Source: Mesobacillus sp. AQ2
GTDB taxonomy: Bacteria; Bacillota; Bacilli; Bacillales; Cytobacillaceae
NCBI RefSeq assembly: GCF_030122805.1
Contig: NZ_CP126080.1
Span: 1,555,001 to 1,619,000 of the forward strand
Length of the DNA stretch: 64,000 nucleotides
Direction of reading: 5' to 3'
In this document: in pieces, positions 53,187-63,251 of the stretch
Numbering within the stretch: position 1 is the stretch's first letter
How the letters are laid out: every line of letters starts with the position of its first letter
Notes under the pieces: generated by a model
The model's input: only the letters and a program-made list of their open reading frames with translations
Told to the model about the DNA's origin: nothing
Database searches by the model: none
Made by a program: the position numbers and the translations under genes

Positions 53187-53969
53187 TTAATACAGTTCAG
53201 GCCGCCTGTCTGCAAAAATAGGGATTTTGCTCCTCGCCTCTTTAACCTGATCAAGATCGATTTCTGCGAACAGGATCTCCTCGCCTTCCCCGCCTTCAGC
53301 GATCACGTCACCCCAGGGACCGATGATCATTGAATGGCCCGCAAATGTATTGTTAGGATCCGCTCCGGCGCGGTTGCAGGCAATGACAAAACATTGGTTT
53401 TCAATGGCACGGGCAATAAGCAAAGCGCGCCAGTGTTCAAGCCGCTGGATAGGCCATTCTGCGACAATGAAGAGTGCTTCAACATCTTGAAGGGCATGGG
53501 CACGCACCCATTCCGGGAAGCGGATGTCATAGCAAATCAGCCCGGCGAAACTATGTCCGTCCAAAGAGAACAAGCCTTTTTCTTTCCCAGCAGCGAGGTA
53601 TAAGTGCTCATCCATAAGCTGGAACAGGTGAAGCTTACTGTATTTTCCGGCAAAATTACCATTCTTGTTATAAATGAGCATTGTATTTTCAATGCCAGCT
53701 TCTGTTTTGTTGGCAACGGAACCGCCAATAAAATGGGTTTGGTGCTTCACAGCTGCTTCATGGAAAAAAACTCTGGCCTTCTGTGCTTCTTCTTCGGCTG
53801 TGCCATCCAAATTGGCCAGATCGTATCCGGTTGTCCATAGTTCAGGAAGGACCATGATATCTGGATTATGAGAACTTGCCCGGTCAATCATAAGGGATGC
53901 AGCAGCGTAGTTTTTTTCAGGGTTTCCGAATGCTATATCCATCTGCAAGCATGCAATCTTGAATTTCAT
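53187..53969 (-). CDS. mtnU: Carbon-nitrogen hydrolase MtnU (omega-amidase type)
   Basis: The 260-residue nitrilase-superfamily enzyme has the Glu-Lys-Cys triad in MVLPELWTTGYD, GKYSKLHLF and LICYDIRFPEW. In this position (next to mtnE) it corresponds to B. subtilis YkrU/MtnU, proposed to hydrolyse the 2-oxoglutaramate made when MtnE transaminates with glutamine. It is divergent from mtnE. Confidence 0.87.
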   Translation of the reverse strand: MKFKIACLQMDIAFGNPEKNYAAASLMIDRASSHNPDIMVLPELWTTGYDLANLDGTAEEEAQKARVFFHEAAVKHQTHFIGGSVANKTEAGIENTMLIYNKNGNFAGKYSKLHLFQLMDEHLYLAAGKEKGLFSLDGHSFAGLICYDIRFPEWVRAHALQDVEALFIVAEWPIQRLEHWRALLIARAIENQCFVIACNRAGADPNNTFAGHSMIIGPWGDVIAEGGEGEEILFAEIDLDQVKEARSKIPIFADRRPELY

Positions 53970-54094
53970 ATAAAGTCACCGCCATAGTTTCTGAAAATTA
54001 TATCTTTACAAGTTACTATTTACGTTATATCATTTGTGACTAGAATTTCAAATTAAAAAATTTAAAATTAATAAATAATTAAGCAGGTGAGAGA

Positions 54095-55291
54095 ATGGAG
54101 TTCGAACAATCTGAGTTATTGAAAAGCCTGCCCAGACAATTTTTTGCTTCGCTCGTGCAAAAGGTGGGCACATATACCGAAAAAGGGGCTGATGTCATCA
54201 ATCTCGGACAGGGGAATCCTGACCAGCCTACCCCGGAACATATTGTGGACACATTAAAAACAGCTGCCGAAAATCCTCTGAACCATAAGTATTCACCATT
54301 CCGTGGATTTCGGTATTTAAAAGAAGCGGCAGCTGAGTTTTATAAAAGGGAATATGGCGTCGATCTTGATCCTGAAGAGGAAATTGCCATCTTGTTTGGC
54401 GGCAAGGCTGGACTGGTCGAAATTCCTCAATGCTTGTTGAACCCTGGAGACTCGATCCTTGTTCCAGATCCTGGCTATCCTGACTACTGGTCAGGAGTCG
54501 AGCTGGCAAGGGCAGAAATGATAAAAATGCCGCTGAGAGAAGAAAATGGCTTCCTTCCTGACTACACCGAGTTAGGCTCCGAAGAACTCGCCCAGGCGAA
54601 ATTGATGTTCTTGAATTATCCTAATAATCCCACTGGAGCGATTGCGGATCAAGCATTCTTTGACCAGACAATCGATCTTGCACAAAAACATAATATATGT
54701 GTTGTCCACGATTTTGCTTATGGGGCGGTTGGCTTTGACGGAAAACGCCCATATAGCTTTCTGCAGTCAAAGGGTTCCAAGGATATAGGCATCGAGATTT
54801 ATACTTTATCGAAGACGTATAATATGGCCGGATGGCGAGTGGGTTTTGCAGCTGGCAACAAGAGTGTGATTGCTGCAATTAATTTACTCCAGGACCATAT
54901 GTACGTCAGTTTGTTTGGTGCGATCCAGGAGGCTGCTGCCGAAGCGTTGCTTGGATCACAGGAATGTGTAGCAGAATTGAATGACTTGTATGAATCAAGA
55001 AGAAACATACTCATTGACGGTTTGACAGGTATTGGCTGGAAGGTCACTGCACCCAAAGGGTCTTTTTTTGCCTGGCTTAAGATACCCGAAGGATTCACCT
55101 CATCCGTTGATTTTGCTGACTTTCTTCTGGAAAAAGCCCATATTGCCGTTGCACCTGGAATTGGGTTTGGCGAGTATGGTGAAGGCTATGTTCGGGTAGG
55201 CTTGCTCACTTCTGAAAAGAGATTGAAGGAAGCAGTCAGCAGAATCGAAAGCTTAGGAATTTTCAAAAAAGATATTGACAATGATTTGTGA
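54095..55291 (+). CDS. mtnE: Methionine salvage aminotransferase MtnE
   Basis: This 398-residue class I PLP aminotransferase converts 2-oxo-4-methylthiobutyrate to methionine, usually with glutamine as donor. PLP features are present: LNYPNNPTGA, and the Lys in YTLSKTYNMAGWRVGF. The first residues (FEQSELLKSLPRQFFASLVQ) match MtnE. The ATG follows AGGTGAGAG. The promoter of the SAM riboswitch begins inside its last codons. Confidence 0.92.
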   Translation: MEFEQSELLKSLPRQFFASLVQKVGTYTEKGADVINLGQGNPDQPTPEHIVDTLKTAAENPLNHKYSPFRGFRYLKEAAAEFYKREYGVDLDPEEEIAILFGGKAGLVEIPQCLLNPGDSILVPDPGYPDYWSGVELARAEMIKMPLREENGFLPDYTELGSEELAQAKLMFLNYPNNPTGAIADQAFFDQTIDLAQKHNICVVHDFAYGAVGFDGKRPYSFLQSKGSKDIGIEIYTLSKTYNMAGWRVGFAAGNKSVIAAINLLQDHMYVSLFGAIQEAAAEALLGSQECVAELNDLYESRRNILIDGLTGIGWKVTAPKGSFFAWLKIPEGFTSSVDFADFLLEKAHIAVAPGIGFGEYGEGYVRVGLLTSEKRLKEAVSRIESLGIFKKDIDNDL

Positions 55292-55303
55292 ACCTGACAT
55301 AAT
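55275..55303 (+). promoter_or_regulatory. SigA promoter of the SAM riboswitch transcript
   Basis: TTGACA (55275-55280), 17 bases, CATAAT (55298-55303). The -35 lies inside the end of mtnE. Confidence 0.75.
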
Positions 55304-55354
55304 CCTAATTAATAAATTCACTTTAACCAATTAAATAACTTAATTAAATTATTT

Positions 55355-55507
55355 TCTTATCAAGAGCAGGCGGAGGGACGAGCCCGATGAAGCCCGGCAA
55401 CCGATCCAGCATAATGCTGGGCACGGTGCTAATTCTTGCAGCGAAAGCTGAAAGATAAGAAGAGTTTAGTGAACGTCCTAACCTCTTCTTTGTGAAGAGG
55501 TTTTTTT
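55355..55507 (+). promoter_or_regulatory. SAM-I riboswitch (S-box) with terminator
   Basis: P1 is TCTTATC / GATAAGA (55355-55361 / 55454-55460). Inside are the S-box signatures AGAGCAGGCGGAGGGACG, CCCGATGAAGCCCGGCAACC and GCACGGTGCTAATTC. An intrinsic terminator follows (AACCTCTTC / GAAGAGGTT with T7, 55480-55507), with GAAGAG after P1 as the competing antiterminator arm. High SAM ends transcription before mtnWXBD. Confidence 0.95.
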
Positions 55508-55529
55508 AATGCTTTTTACAATTTGATTG

Positions 55530-55890
55530 GCTCCAGTGCCCAGCCCTCGAGACGCTTGGCTAGCTGCGGCTCCTAACTCCTCGAGACGTTTCGGTCCTGC
55601 CAATGAAGTCAAAGAACGACTTCACTGTCAGGCCCTCCAACGCTTGTCGGAGTTGGGCAGTCGCCTTCGCTTTTCGAATTATCTAGTGTCGCCTCCTGGA
55701 AACTCCGAAACTTCAACTCCGCCGGCAGAAGCAAAAAGCGCTTCTTTATCGGAGTCTCCAGTTTCTGCGTTTCTGGGCAGTCAGCTATACTTTTCGATTT
55801 CGATACTGGGCAATGAATTCAAAGAACGGCTTCACTGCCTGGCCCTCCAGCGCTTGTCGGAGCTGGATAAGGCGCTATCGATTTTCTAAC
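55530..55890. repeat. Structured intergenic repeat element with an internal 60-bp duplication
   Basis: Two copies of a unit (55601-55660 and 55811-55870) lie exactly 210 bases apart, about 50 of 60 bases alike. Each has a hairpin around CGCTTGTCGGA whose arms co-vary (CCAAC/GTTGG in one, CCAGC/GCTGG in the other). A CTCGAGACG direct repeat lies at about 55547 and 55580. An open frame across it (55527-55889) shows no protein signature. It separates the SAM riboswitch from mtnW. Confidence 0.8.
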
Positions 55891-55908
55891 TGAAAGGAAT
55901 TGATTTTC

Positions 55909-57132
55909 ATGAGTGAAATTACAGCAACTTACATAGTCCATGACGCTAAGCATAACCCAGAGAAAAAAGCAGAGGGAATAGCACTTGGTTTGACAGTAGG
56001 ATCCTGGACAGATTTGCCGGAATTGGACCAAAAACAATTAAAAAAGCATAAGGGAAGAGTGGTTTCGGTCGAAGGCAGTGGCCTGGACGCAAATTCTGAT
56101 ACCGTGGCGACCATTAAGATCGCTTATCCGGCTATCAATTTTTCTCCAGACTTGCCGGCAATTCTTACAACGGTTTTTGGCAAGCTATCGCTCGACGGAA
56201 AAATAAAGCTGGTCGATCTCGAATTCGGAGATCAATTGAAAAAAACTTTTCCAGGTCCCCGATTCGGGATTGAAGGAATCCGCAATAAGCTGGGTGTTTA
56301 TGACAGGCCATTGCTGATGAGTATCTTCAAAGGAGTGATCGGCCGCGACCTTCCATTCCTGTTAAAACAATTGAAAGAACAAAGTCTTGGCGGAGTCGAC
56401 CTGATCAAGGATGACGAAATCTTGTTTGAAAATGAGCTTGCTCCTTTTGAAAAACGAATCATGTCAGGAAAACAGGTCCTTGAAGAAGTCTATCAAACTA
56501 CCGGTCACAGAACGCTTTATGCTGCCAATCTGACGGGCAGAACGACCCAGCTGAAAGACAAGGCGAGAAAAGCAGCTGAGTTGGGAGCGGACGCATTGCT
56601 GTTCAATGTTTTTGCCTACGGACTTGATGTACTGCAGGAGCTAAGGGAAGATGATGAGATTGGCATTCCGATCATGGCGCATCCCGCGGTAAGCGGTGCG
56701 TTTACAGCAGCGGATGAATATGGTTTTTCCCATTCTTTGCTGCTCGGGAAGCTTCTACGCTATGCTGGTGCAGATTTCTCCCTGTTTCCATCTCCTTATG
56801 GCAGTGTCGCCCTTGAAAAACAGCAGGCTCTTTCGATCGCTGAGGCATTGACTGCCGAGGACCAATTCAAGAGAACATTCCCTGTCCCATCCGCTGGTAT
56901 CCATCCGGGAATGGTTCCCCTTCTTATCGAGGATTTCGGACTGGATTCGATCATCAATGCTGGCGGCGGTGTTCATGGACATCCCGGGGGAGCACAGGGA
57001 GGCGGAAAAGCTTTCAGGCAGGCGATCGACACAGTGCTTAAAGGTAAAACGCTCGAGGAAGGTGCTCATGAATTCAATGAGTTGAGGGCAGCAATCGAAC
57101 TTTGGGGTTTGGCTAAGGCGGTGGCAAAATGA
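55909..57132 (+). CDS. mtnW: 2,3-diketo-5-methylthiopentyl-1-phosphate enolase (RuBisCO-like)
   Basis: The 407-residue RuBisCO-like protein enolises 2,3-diketo-5-methylthiopentyl-1-phosphate in methionine salvage. The loop with the carbamylated Lys ([10 protein letters not shown]), [12 protein letters not shown] and the phosphate-binding [16 protein letters not shown] are seen. The ATG at 55909 is 9 bases after GAAAGGAA. It begins the mtnWXBD operon, overlapping mtnX by 4 bases. Confidence 0.93.
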   Translation: MSEITATYIVHDAKHNPEKKAEGIALGLTVGSWTDLPELDQKQLKKHKGRVVSVEGSGLDANSDTVATIKIAYPAINFSPDLPAILTTVFGKLSLDGKIKLVDLEFGDQLKKTFPGPRFGIEGIRNKLGVYDRPLLMSIFKGVIGRDLPFLLKQLKEQSLGGVDLIKDDEILFENELAPFEKRIMSGKQVLEEVYQTTGHRTLYAANLTGRTTQLKDKARKAAELGADALLFNVFAYGLDVLQELREDDEIGIPIMAHPAVSGAFTAADEYGFSHSLLLGKLLRYAGADFSLFPSPYGSVALEKQQALSIAEALTAEDQFKRTFPVPSAGIHPGMVPLLIEDFGLDSIINAGGGVHGHPGGAQGGGKAFRQAIDTVLKGKTLEEGAHEFNELRAAIELWGLAKAVAK

Positions 57133-57791
57133 GCCACCCAGTCATTTTCTGTGACTTTGATGGTACAGTGACCGAAAAGGATAACATTATAGCCATCATG
57201 AACCGGTTTGCTCCAGATGGGTGGGAAGAACTGAAGGAAGGAGTGCTGAATCGTACGATTTCCATCAGGGAAGGAGTCGGGAAAATGTTCTCCCTCCTTC
57301 CAGTCAGCCTGAAGGAGGAAATAATAGAGTTTGCCTTGAAAAATGCGAGAATTCGTCCCGGGTTCCAGGATTTCCTTGATTTTGCGAGAGAGGAGGGGAT
57401 TCCTGTCTATATTGTCAGCGGCGGGATTGACTTTTTCATTGAACCGATCATCAAATCATTCGGGCCGATTGAAGGCATTTTTTGCAATGGCTCAGATTTC
57501 TCAGGTGAATCAATAAAAATTGAATGGCCAAACAGCTGTGATGATCAATGTTCAAATGATTGCGGTTGTTGCAAGCCAACCATCATGAGGAATCTGGATC
57601 AGGACGGAATCTATAAAATCGTCATCGGTGATTCCGTGACCGACCTCGAAGCAGCCAAACAGGCAGATTATGTGTTTGCGAGAGATTATTTAAAAGATAA
57701 ATGCGAAGAATGGAAGATTCCATATACACCTTTTGAGACATTCCATGATTGTATTGAAGCTCTTAAAATTCAGACAGGGGTGAGAGGATGA
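57129..57791 (+). CDS. mtnX: HK-MTPenyl-1-P phosphatase MtnX
   Basis: This 220-residue HAD-superfamily phosphatase removes the phosphate of the MtnW product to give the acireductone. HAD motif I is [13 protein letters not shown], motif II VSGG and motif [15 protein letters not shown] Cys cluster ([12 protein letters not shown]) lies in the middle. It starts within the mtnW stop (ATGA) and overlaps mtnB in the same way. Confidence 0.93.
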   Translation: MSHPVIFCDFDGTVTEKDNIIAIMNRFAPDGWEELKEGVLNRTISIREGVGKMFSLLPVSLKEEIIEFALKNARIRPGFQDFLDFAREEGIPVYIVSGGIDFFIEPIIKSFGPIEGIFCNGSDFSGESIKIEWPNSCDDQCSNDCGCCKPTIMRNLDQDGIYKIVIGDSVTDLEAAKQADYVFARDYLKDKCEEWKIPYTPFETFHDCIEALKIQTGVRG

Positions 57792-58423
57792 GCATTTTAG
57801 AATCAAAATGGGAAGAGCTGGCTGATGTGAAAGCCGAATTAGCAGAGCGGGATTGGTTCATGGGAACAAGCGGGAACCTGGCGATTAAAGTGGAGAGCGA
57901 CCCGGTGCAATTCCTTGTGACAGCAAGCGGGAAAGATAAGCGGAAGCGGACGGATGAGGACTTCTTACTTGTTGACCAATATGGTCGGCCGGCAGAGGAA
58001 ACACACTTAAAGCCTTCTGCTGAAACCCTCCTTCATGTGGAGGTCTATAAGAAGACCAATGCAGGCTGCAGCCTGCATGTCCATACCATTGACAATAATG
58101 TGATTTCCGAGGTGTATGGTGACAGGGGGGAGGTTCAATTCAAAGGACAAGAATTGATTAAGGCATTTGATCTTTGGGAGGAAGATGCTGTTCTCAAAAT
58201 TCCCATTATTCCAAATTATGCTCATATCCCAACGCTTGCTAAGGCATTTTCCGAACACGTAAAAGGGGATACTGGAGCCGTTCTGATTCGCAATCATGGT
58301 GTTACCGTCTGGGGCAGAAGTGCCTTCGAAGCCAAGAAAATCCTCGAAGCGACGGAGTTTTTGTTCCGTTATCAATTGAGACTGCTCGAGCATAAACCAT
58401 TCCAGCTGTTCAAAGTAGTTTAA
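57788..58423 (+). CDS. mtnB: Methylthioribulose-1-phosphate dehydratase MtnB
   Basis: This 211-residue class II aldolase-like zinc enzyme dehydrates methylthioribulose-1-phosphate. [25 protein letters not shown] and the zinc motif SLHVHTID are visible, with a later His in [10 protein letters not shown]. It acts before MtnW in the pathway although it follows it in the operon. Confidence 0.92.
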   Translation: MSILESKWEELADVKAELAERDWFMGTSGNLAIKVESDPVQFLVTASGKDKRKRTDEDFLLVDQYGRPAEETHLKPSAETLLHVEVYKKTNAGCSLHVHTIDNNVISEVYGDRGEVQFKGQELIKAFDLWEEDAVLKIPIIPNYAHIPTLAKAFSEHVKGDTGAVLIRNHGVTVWGRSAFEAKKILEATEFLFRYQLRLLEHKPFQLFKVV

Positions 58424-58474
58424 ATGAATTATTAAAATTATTTACAAAGCGACTTAAATAAAGGAGAGATTCAG

Positions 58475-59014
58475 ATGGCATACATTGTTAAGCAGAACAC
58501 ACAGGAAAGAATCATTGAGGAACAACAGGTAGAAGCATTCCTGAATTCACAGGAAGTCATTTATGAAAAATGGGAGATCAATAAGCTGCCAGCTAGCCTT
58601 CAGGAAAAATTCCTGTTATCTGATGAAGAAAAGCAGCAGATCCTTGATGTATTCAAGGCTGAAATCGATGATATTTCAGCGCGTCGCGGTTATAAAGCAC
58701 AGGATGTCATTTCGCTGTCAGATCATACACCAAATCTTGACCAGCTGCTTGCGAATTTCAAGCAGGAGCACCACCATACAGATGATGAAGTAAGGTTCAT
58801 TGTCAGCGGGCATGGTGTATTCGTTATACAGGGAAAAGACGGTGAATTCTTTGAAGTATTCCTGAATCCGGGGGATTTAATCTCTGTTCCTGAAAATATC
58901 CGCCACTACTTTACGCTTCAGGAAGACCGCCAGGTGGTAGCAGTCAGGATTTTCGTTACCACTGAGGGCTGGGTGCCGATTTACGAAAATGATAAAGTAA
59001 GCCAGTCACAATAA
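58475..59014 (+). CDS. mtnD: Acireductone dioxygenase MtnD
   Basis: This 179-residue cupin oxidises the acireductone to 2-oxo-4-methylthiobutyrate, the MtnE substrate (Fe form). Metal ligands are in EHHHTDDEVRF, and the last His is in NIRHYFTL. It has its own GGAGAG site 51 bases after mtnB. I see no strong terminator behind it. Confidence 0.92.
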   Translation: MAYIVKQNTQERIIEEQQVEAFLNSQEVIYEKWEINKLPASLQEKFLLSDEEKQQILDVFKAEIDDISARRGYKAQDVISLSDHTPNLDQLLANFKQEHHHTDDEVRFIVSGHGVFVIQGKDGEFFEVFLNPGDLISVPENIRHYFTLQEDRQVVAVRIFVTTEGWVPIYENDKVSQSQ

Positions 59015-59166
59015 GAAGTCGCAAACTTTGTCGAAGAAAAAAATTTCGGGAATGAAAATTGTCTTATTTTGCGATTCTATTTACATTCATCAAAGCATTT
59101 GCAATAATTCTTCAAGTAATCTATTTATTTTATTAAGCAATTAAAGTAGTAGAGGAGATTTTAGAA

Positions 59167-59412
59167 GTGTATCAAACGCAAAATGCTTTATTGAAAGAAA
59201 TTGATCGCGTCCGGGAATTGATGATCACTGCTGCACTGGAAACTGGATATACAAGTAATGAAACAGTGCGACACAGCCAGGAACTTGACACCTTGATTTA
59301 TGAATATCAGGCATTGTGCAAGGAGACAGAAGTGCAACGGCAAAAAACAAAAATCCTCTTCAGACAGATAATCTTGCTTACCAAGAAACAATATATTTTG
59401 TCACATGCTTAA
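59167..59412 (+). CDS. Spo0E-family aspartyl-phosphate phosphatase
   Basis: The 81-residue protein matches the Spo0E family, which dephosphorylates Spo0A~P and so delays sporulation. The signature is SQELDTLIYEYQ, after a helix LLKEIDRVRELMITAA. The start is a GTG behind GAGGAG. The lysine-rich end (QRQKTKILFRQIILLTKKQ) is longer than in the shortest family members. Confidence 0.88.
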   Translation: MYQTQNALLKEIDRVRELMITAALETGYTSNETVRHSQELDTLIYEYQALCKETEVQRQKTKILFRQIILLTKKQYILSHA

Positions 59413-59422
59413 ATGTTCAGAT

Positions 59423-59460
59423 TAAAAGCCACTGCTGGCCCATGGCGGTGGCTATTATAT
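59423..59460 (+). terminator. Possible weak terminator
   Basis: AGCCACTGC and GCGGTGGCT pair (one G-T), but the downstream T content is low. Confidence 0.4.
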
Positions 59461-60082
59461 TTAGGCAATTCCCCCCCTTATAAGCATCTAAGTATATCTC
59501 CGTTCAAGGAAATCCACTAATAACATTGACAGAACCAAAAATATGTAACAATTTGCTCAAAATTTCACGATAATATGACTTTGTGTGATTTTTATCATAT
59601 TTTTATAAGCTTATTTTATATATTTTTAACATAGAAAGGTTTATATCATCAAATTCAATTTACCCCAACATCATGTTGATTTCAGCGGATTACCATTTTA
59701 TCGATTTGGTTCAATGATCGATGCTCATCCAAGTTTTTTCAACCTCAAATTTTACTATCAATATCATCTTTGTTTTTCACTTTTTTAATTGTTGGTACTA
59801 TGCTTGTAATGCGATTCATATATCGTACTACAAAGCATTTTATTTTTATAAGGCCTTGAAAGGATGTTTCCTCATAGAGAGAAGAAATCTGTCAACATGG
59901 CCGTTTTATAAATAGTTGTTTTCTGAAGTACTCGTTCTTTCTAATCACGATTGACGATACAGAAGAGTGAAGGACCTAATATTGTCCCTCTCTTTCAAGA
60001 AGAACGGCCTATATAGGAAAACAGCTAAAAGTAACCGCTTACAATTTAATAGTTTTTCAATCCAAGGAGGGGAAAAGAGAGT
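59461..60082. other. AT-rich gap without a recognisable gene
   Basis: No convincing reading frame lies here; the longest (59721-59915) lacks a ribosome binding site and protein-like composition. An Fnr-like dyad (TGTGA-N6-TCATA, 59584-59599) and a cre-like site (60030-60043) are the only sites seen. The fixA ribosome binding site AAGGAGGGG closes the gap. Confidence 0.6.
60030..60043 (+). promoter_or_regulatory. cre-like site upstream of fixA
   Basis: AGTAACCGCTTACA differs from the cre consensus at its first base and lies 40 bases before fixA. Confidence 0.5.
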
Positions 60083-60910
60083 ATGCACATTGTCGTATGT
60101 GTCAAGCAAGTGCCCGATACTAAGATCATTAAAATCAATCCCAAGACGAATACTCTGGACAGAAGGAGTGCACCTGCGATATTGAATCCTTATGATGCCC
60201 ATGCTGTACAGGAAGCGGTCAAAATCAGGGATAAAACAGGTGGAACGATTTCTGTTTTGTCCATGGGACCGCCACAGGCAGTTGCCGTCATCAAGAAAAG
60301 CGTTGAAATTGGCGCGGACCAGGGTTACTTGATCTCTGACAGAGCGTTCGCGGGTGCGGATACACTTGCTACAAGCTATGCTCTTTCCAAAGCGCTCGAA
60401 AAAATTTCAAAGAATAACCCGATTGACCTTGTCATCTGCGGAAAGCACGCAATTGATGGCGACACAGGACAAGTAGGACCGGGTATCGCCCGTCGTCTTG
60501 ATATACCGCCAATCACAAATGTTATAGAAGTTTCAGAGGTTAATAAGGATGAAAAATATGTTCATATCAAACGGAAGCAAATCGATGGTTATGAGGTACT
60601 TCAATCGCAGCTTCCTTGTTTGCTGACAGTTGAAAAAGAGATTAATGACATCGAATATGCACCGATGCCTAACATGATCAAGGCTGCACGCTATGAACCT
60701 GTAATATGGTCAGTGAATGACCTCGAGGATGTGGATAAAACACAGCTTGGCTTAAAGGGATCTCCAACCATCGTAGGCAAGATGTTCAGCCCTCCTAAAC
60801 TGGAAGGCGGAAAAAGACTGGAAGGAAACCCGGATTCTCAAGTAGAACAGCTGATGGGAGTCTTGCTGGAACGAAAAGATTTATTGAAATTAAATACAGC
60901 CAACTCTTGA
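60083..60910 (+). CDS. fixA: Electron transfer flavoprotein beta subunit FixA
   Basis: The 275-residue EtfB-type subunit opens with MHIVVCVKQVPDTKIIKINP and contains GADQGYLISDRAFAGADTLA. This segment is typical of the FixA/bifurcating ETF group, not of the simple acyl-CoA dehydrogenase ETF. It binds a flavin with FixB and probably receives NADH electrons. It starts the fixABCX operon. Confidence 0.88.
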   Translation: MHIVVCVKQVPDTKIIKINPKTNTLDRRSAPAILNPYDAHAVQEAVKIRDKTGGTISVLSMGPPQAVAVIKKSVEIGADQGYLISDRAFAGADTLATSYALSKALEKISKNNPIDLVICGKHAIDGDTGQVGPGIARRLDIPPITNVIEVSEVNKDEKYVHIKRKQIDGYEVLQSQLPCLLTVEKEINDIEYAPMPNMIKAARYEPVIWSVNDLEDVDKTQLGLKGSPTIVGKMFSPPKLEGGKRLEGNPDSQVEQLMGVLLERKDLLKLNTANS

Positions 60911-60937
60911 TTCCGAATTTGAAGGGGGAATAAAAGG

Positions 60938-61963
60938 ATGCAAGAAAACCAGGGAGTCTGGGTATTCATTGAAGTAAATGACGGAAAAATCGAAGGTGTT
61001 TCGCTGGAATTACTGGGTGCCGGCAGAAAGCTTGCAGACAAGCTGGAGGTTCCGCTTGCTGGTGTGATGCTCGGCGAAGGTGTTATGCCTTTGGCAAACG
61101 AAGTGATTTATGCTGGGGCAGACCAGGTATATGTGGTCGATCATCCAGTCCTGAAAGATTACCGGACTGAGTCGTTTATGAAAGGTGTTTGTATACTCGC
61201 AGAAAAATATAAACCCGAGATTTTCCTTTATGGTGCGACACCAAATGGAAAGGACCTGGCCAGTGCAGTTGCAACTGATTTAAGCACAGGGTTGACTGCA
61301 GATACGACAATGCTTGACGTTGATGTGGAGAAAAGGCTGCTCGAGGCAAGCCGTCCGGCATTTGGCGGAAATATCATGGCCACGATCCTTTGCAAAAAAC
61401 ACCGGCCGCAAATGGCGACCGTAAGACCGAAAGTCATGAAGGCCCTGGAAGCTGATACAGGCCGAAAGGGAGTCATCATTGAGGAAGAGCTGGAGCTTAG
61501 GGAAGAGGATATGCGCACAAAAGTGCTTAAAATTGTGAAGGACGTAACAAAAAAGGCAAGCCTGGCGGAAGCTCATGTCATCGTGGCAGGTGGAAAAGGA
61601 ATGGGCGATATCCAGGGATTCCAGCTGATTCATGAACTGGCCGAAGTCATCGGCGCAAGCGTCGGAGGAACAAGGGATGTTGTTGAAGCAGGCTGGCTTA
61701 AGCATGAACAGCAGGTCGGGCAGACGGGAGAGACCGTCACACCAAAAATTTACTTTGCAATCGGGATATCTGGAGCGATCCAGCATGTGGAGGGCATGAA
61801 AAACTCCGAATTGATCATCGCAATCAACAAAGACCCGAATGCACCGATTTTCGATGTCGCCACATACGGCATAGTGGGTGATGCATTGGAAATTATTCCA
61901 AAGCTGATCAAACAGTTCAAAGAGCTCAGCAAAGAGAAGGGCGGGGAAATGAGCTATGTCTGA
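60938..61963 (+). CDS. fixB: Electron transfer flavoprotein alpha subunit FixB
   Basis: The 341-residue EtfA-type subunit has the C-terminal FAD-binding region (GGTRDVVEAGWLKHEQQVGQ, then YFAIGISGAIQHVEGMKNSE). It lies 27 bases after fixA behind AAGGGGG and overlaps fixC by 8 bases. Confidence 0.9.
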   Translation: MQENQGVWVFIEVNDGKIEGVSLELLGAGRKLADKLEVPLAGVMLGEGVMPLANEVIYAGADQVYVVDHPVLKDYRTESFMKGVCILAEKYKPEIFLYGATPNGKDLASAVATDLSTGLTADTTMLDVDVEKRLLEASRPAFGGNIMATILCKKHRPQMATVRPKVMKALEADTGRKGVIIEEELELREEDMRTKVLKIVKDVTKKASLAEAHVIVAGGKGMGDIQGFQLIHELAEVIGASVGGTRDVVEAGWLKHEQQVGQTGETVTPKIYFAIGISGAIQHVEGMKNSELIIAINKDPNAPIFDVATYGIVGDALEIIPKLIKQFKELSKEKGGEMSYV

Positions 61964-63251
61964 AAAATTTGATGTAATCGTCGTAGGAGCCGGCCCTGCT
62001 GGAACATCATGTGCCTACAACTGTGCAAAAAACGGATTGAAAACATTGTTGATTGAACGTGGGGAATATCCAGGCTCAAAGAACGTTATGGGAGGAGTTC
62101 TTTACCGTAAACAGATGGAAGACATCATTCCCGAGTTCTGGAAGGAAGCACCGCTGGAAAGACCAGTCGTTGAACAGCGGTTCTGGATGATGGATAAAGA
62201 ATCAGTTGTCCAGTTTGGTTACAAAGGTCTCGAATGGGCGGTCGAACCATATAATAACTTTACAGTACTGCGGGCACATTTTGACCAATGGTTCGCACAG
62301 AAAGCTGTCGAACAAGGGGTATTATTGATAAATGAAACAGTTGTTACGGAATGTATCGTTGAAAACGGTAAAGTGATAGGCGTAAGGACCGATCGTCCAG
62401 ATGGAGAAGTGTTTGCAGATGTTGTCGTGCTGGCAGACGGGGTTAATTCCCTGCTTTCCAAGCAGCTGGGCTTCCATAGGGAATTCCGGCCTGACGAGGT
62501 GGCCCTGACGGTGATGGAAGTCATCAATCTTCCGAAGGACAAAATCAATGAACGCTTCAATCTTGAAGGAAATCATGGAACGACTATTGAGATTTTCGGG
62601 GATTCTACACAAGGCAATCTGGGCACTGCCTTCCTTTATACGAACAAAGAAAGCTTGAATATCGGGGTAGGAACGACACTTTCAAGTATGATCAAAGCAA
62701 AGCTTAAGCCATATGAGCTGCTGGATTATCTGAAAAAGCATCCAATGGTCCGTCCATATCTGGAGGGAGGAGAATCGGCGGAATATCTCGCCCACTTGAT
62801 TCCTGAGGGTGGATTCCATTCTGTTCCGAGAGTTGCCGGAAACGGGGTGCTTGTCGTAGGGGATGCTGCCCAGCTTGTCAATGCAATTCACCGTGAGGGT
62901 TCCAATATGGCGATGGCTTCGGGACAAATGGCTGCAGAAGCGATCGTTGAGGCCAAGAAAGATGGCGACTTCAGTGAGCGCAGCCTGAATCGCTATAAGG
63001 AAGCATTATTTGGAAGTTTCATCATTAAAGACCTTGAAAAGTATAAGGATGCGGCACATACCTTCGAGACATACCCGCAATATTTCAAGGAATATCTGCC
63101 AATGATGAACAAAGCGATGAGCAAATTCTTTACAGTGGATGGGACACCAAAGAGAGAGAAGCAAAAAGAAATCATGCGAAGTGTAACGGCCGAAAAAGGA
63201 ACCTTTAAGGTAATGCAAGATATCTATCGTGCCTGGAAGGCGGTGAAATAA
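61956..63251 (+). CDS. fixC: FixC, ETF:quinone oxidoreductase-like flavoprotein
   Basis: The 431-residue flavoprotein has the FAD motif VIVVGAGPAGTSCAYNCAKNG and the C-terminal VLVVGDAAQLVNAIHREGSN. It resembles ETF-quinone oxidoreductase without the C-terminal ferredoxin domain, which is encoded by the next gene. It would pass electrons to quinone. Its TAA overlaps the fixX ATG by one base. Confidence 0.9.
   Translation: MSEKFDVIVVGAGPAGTSCAYNCAKNGLKTLLIERGEYPGSKNVMGGVLYRKQMEDIIPEFWKEAPLERPVVEQRFWMMDKESVVQFGYKGLEWAVEPYNNFTVLRAHFDQWFAQKAVEQGVLLINETVVTECIVENGKVIGVRTDRPDGEVFADVVVLADGVNSLLSKQLGFHREFRPDEVALTVMEVINLPKDKINERFNLEGNHGTTIEIFGDSTQGNLGTAFLYTNKESLNIGVGTTLSSMIKAKLKPYELLDYLKKHPMVRPYLEGGESAEYLAHLIPEGGFHSVPRVAGNGVLVVGDAAQLVNAIHREGSNMAMASGQMAAEAIVEAKKDGDFSERSLNRYKEALFGSFIIKDLEKYKDAAHTFETYPQYFKEYLPMMNKAMSKFFTVDGTPKREKQKEIMRSVTAEKGTFKVMQDIYRAWKAVK

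Noticed and set aside
55527..55889. 120-residue protein in the repeat element before mtnW
   Set aside because: The frame coincides with a structured duplicated repeat, lacks a ribosome binding site and shows no domain.
59721..59915. 64-residue open frame in the gap before fixA
   Set aside because: It has no ribosome binding site and an implausible, Phe/Tyr-heavy composition from AT-rich DNA.
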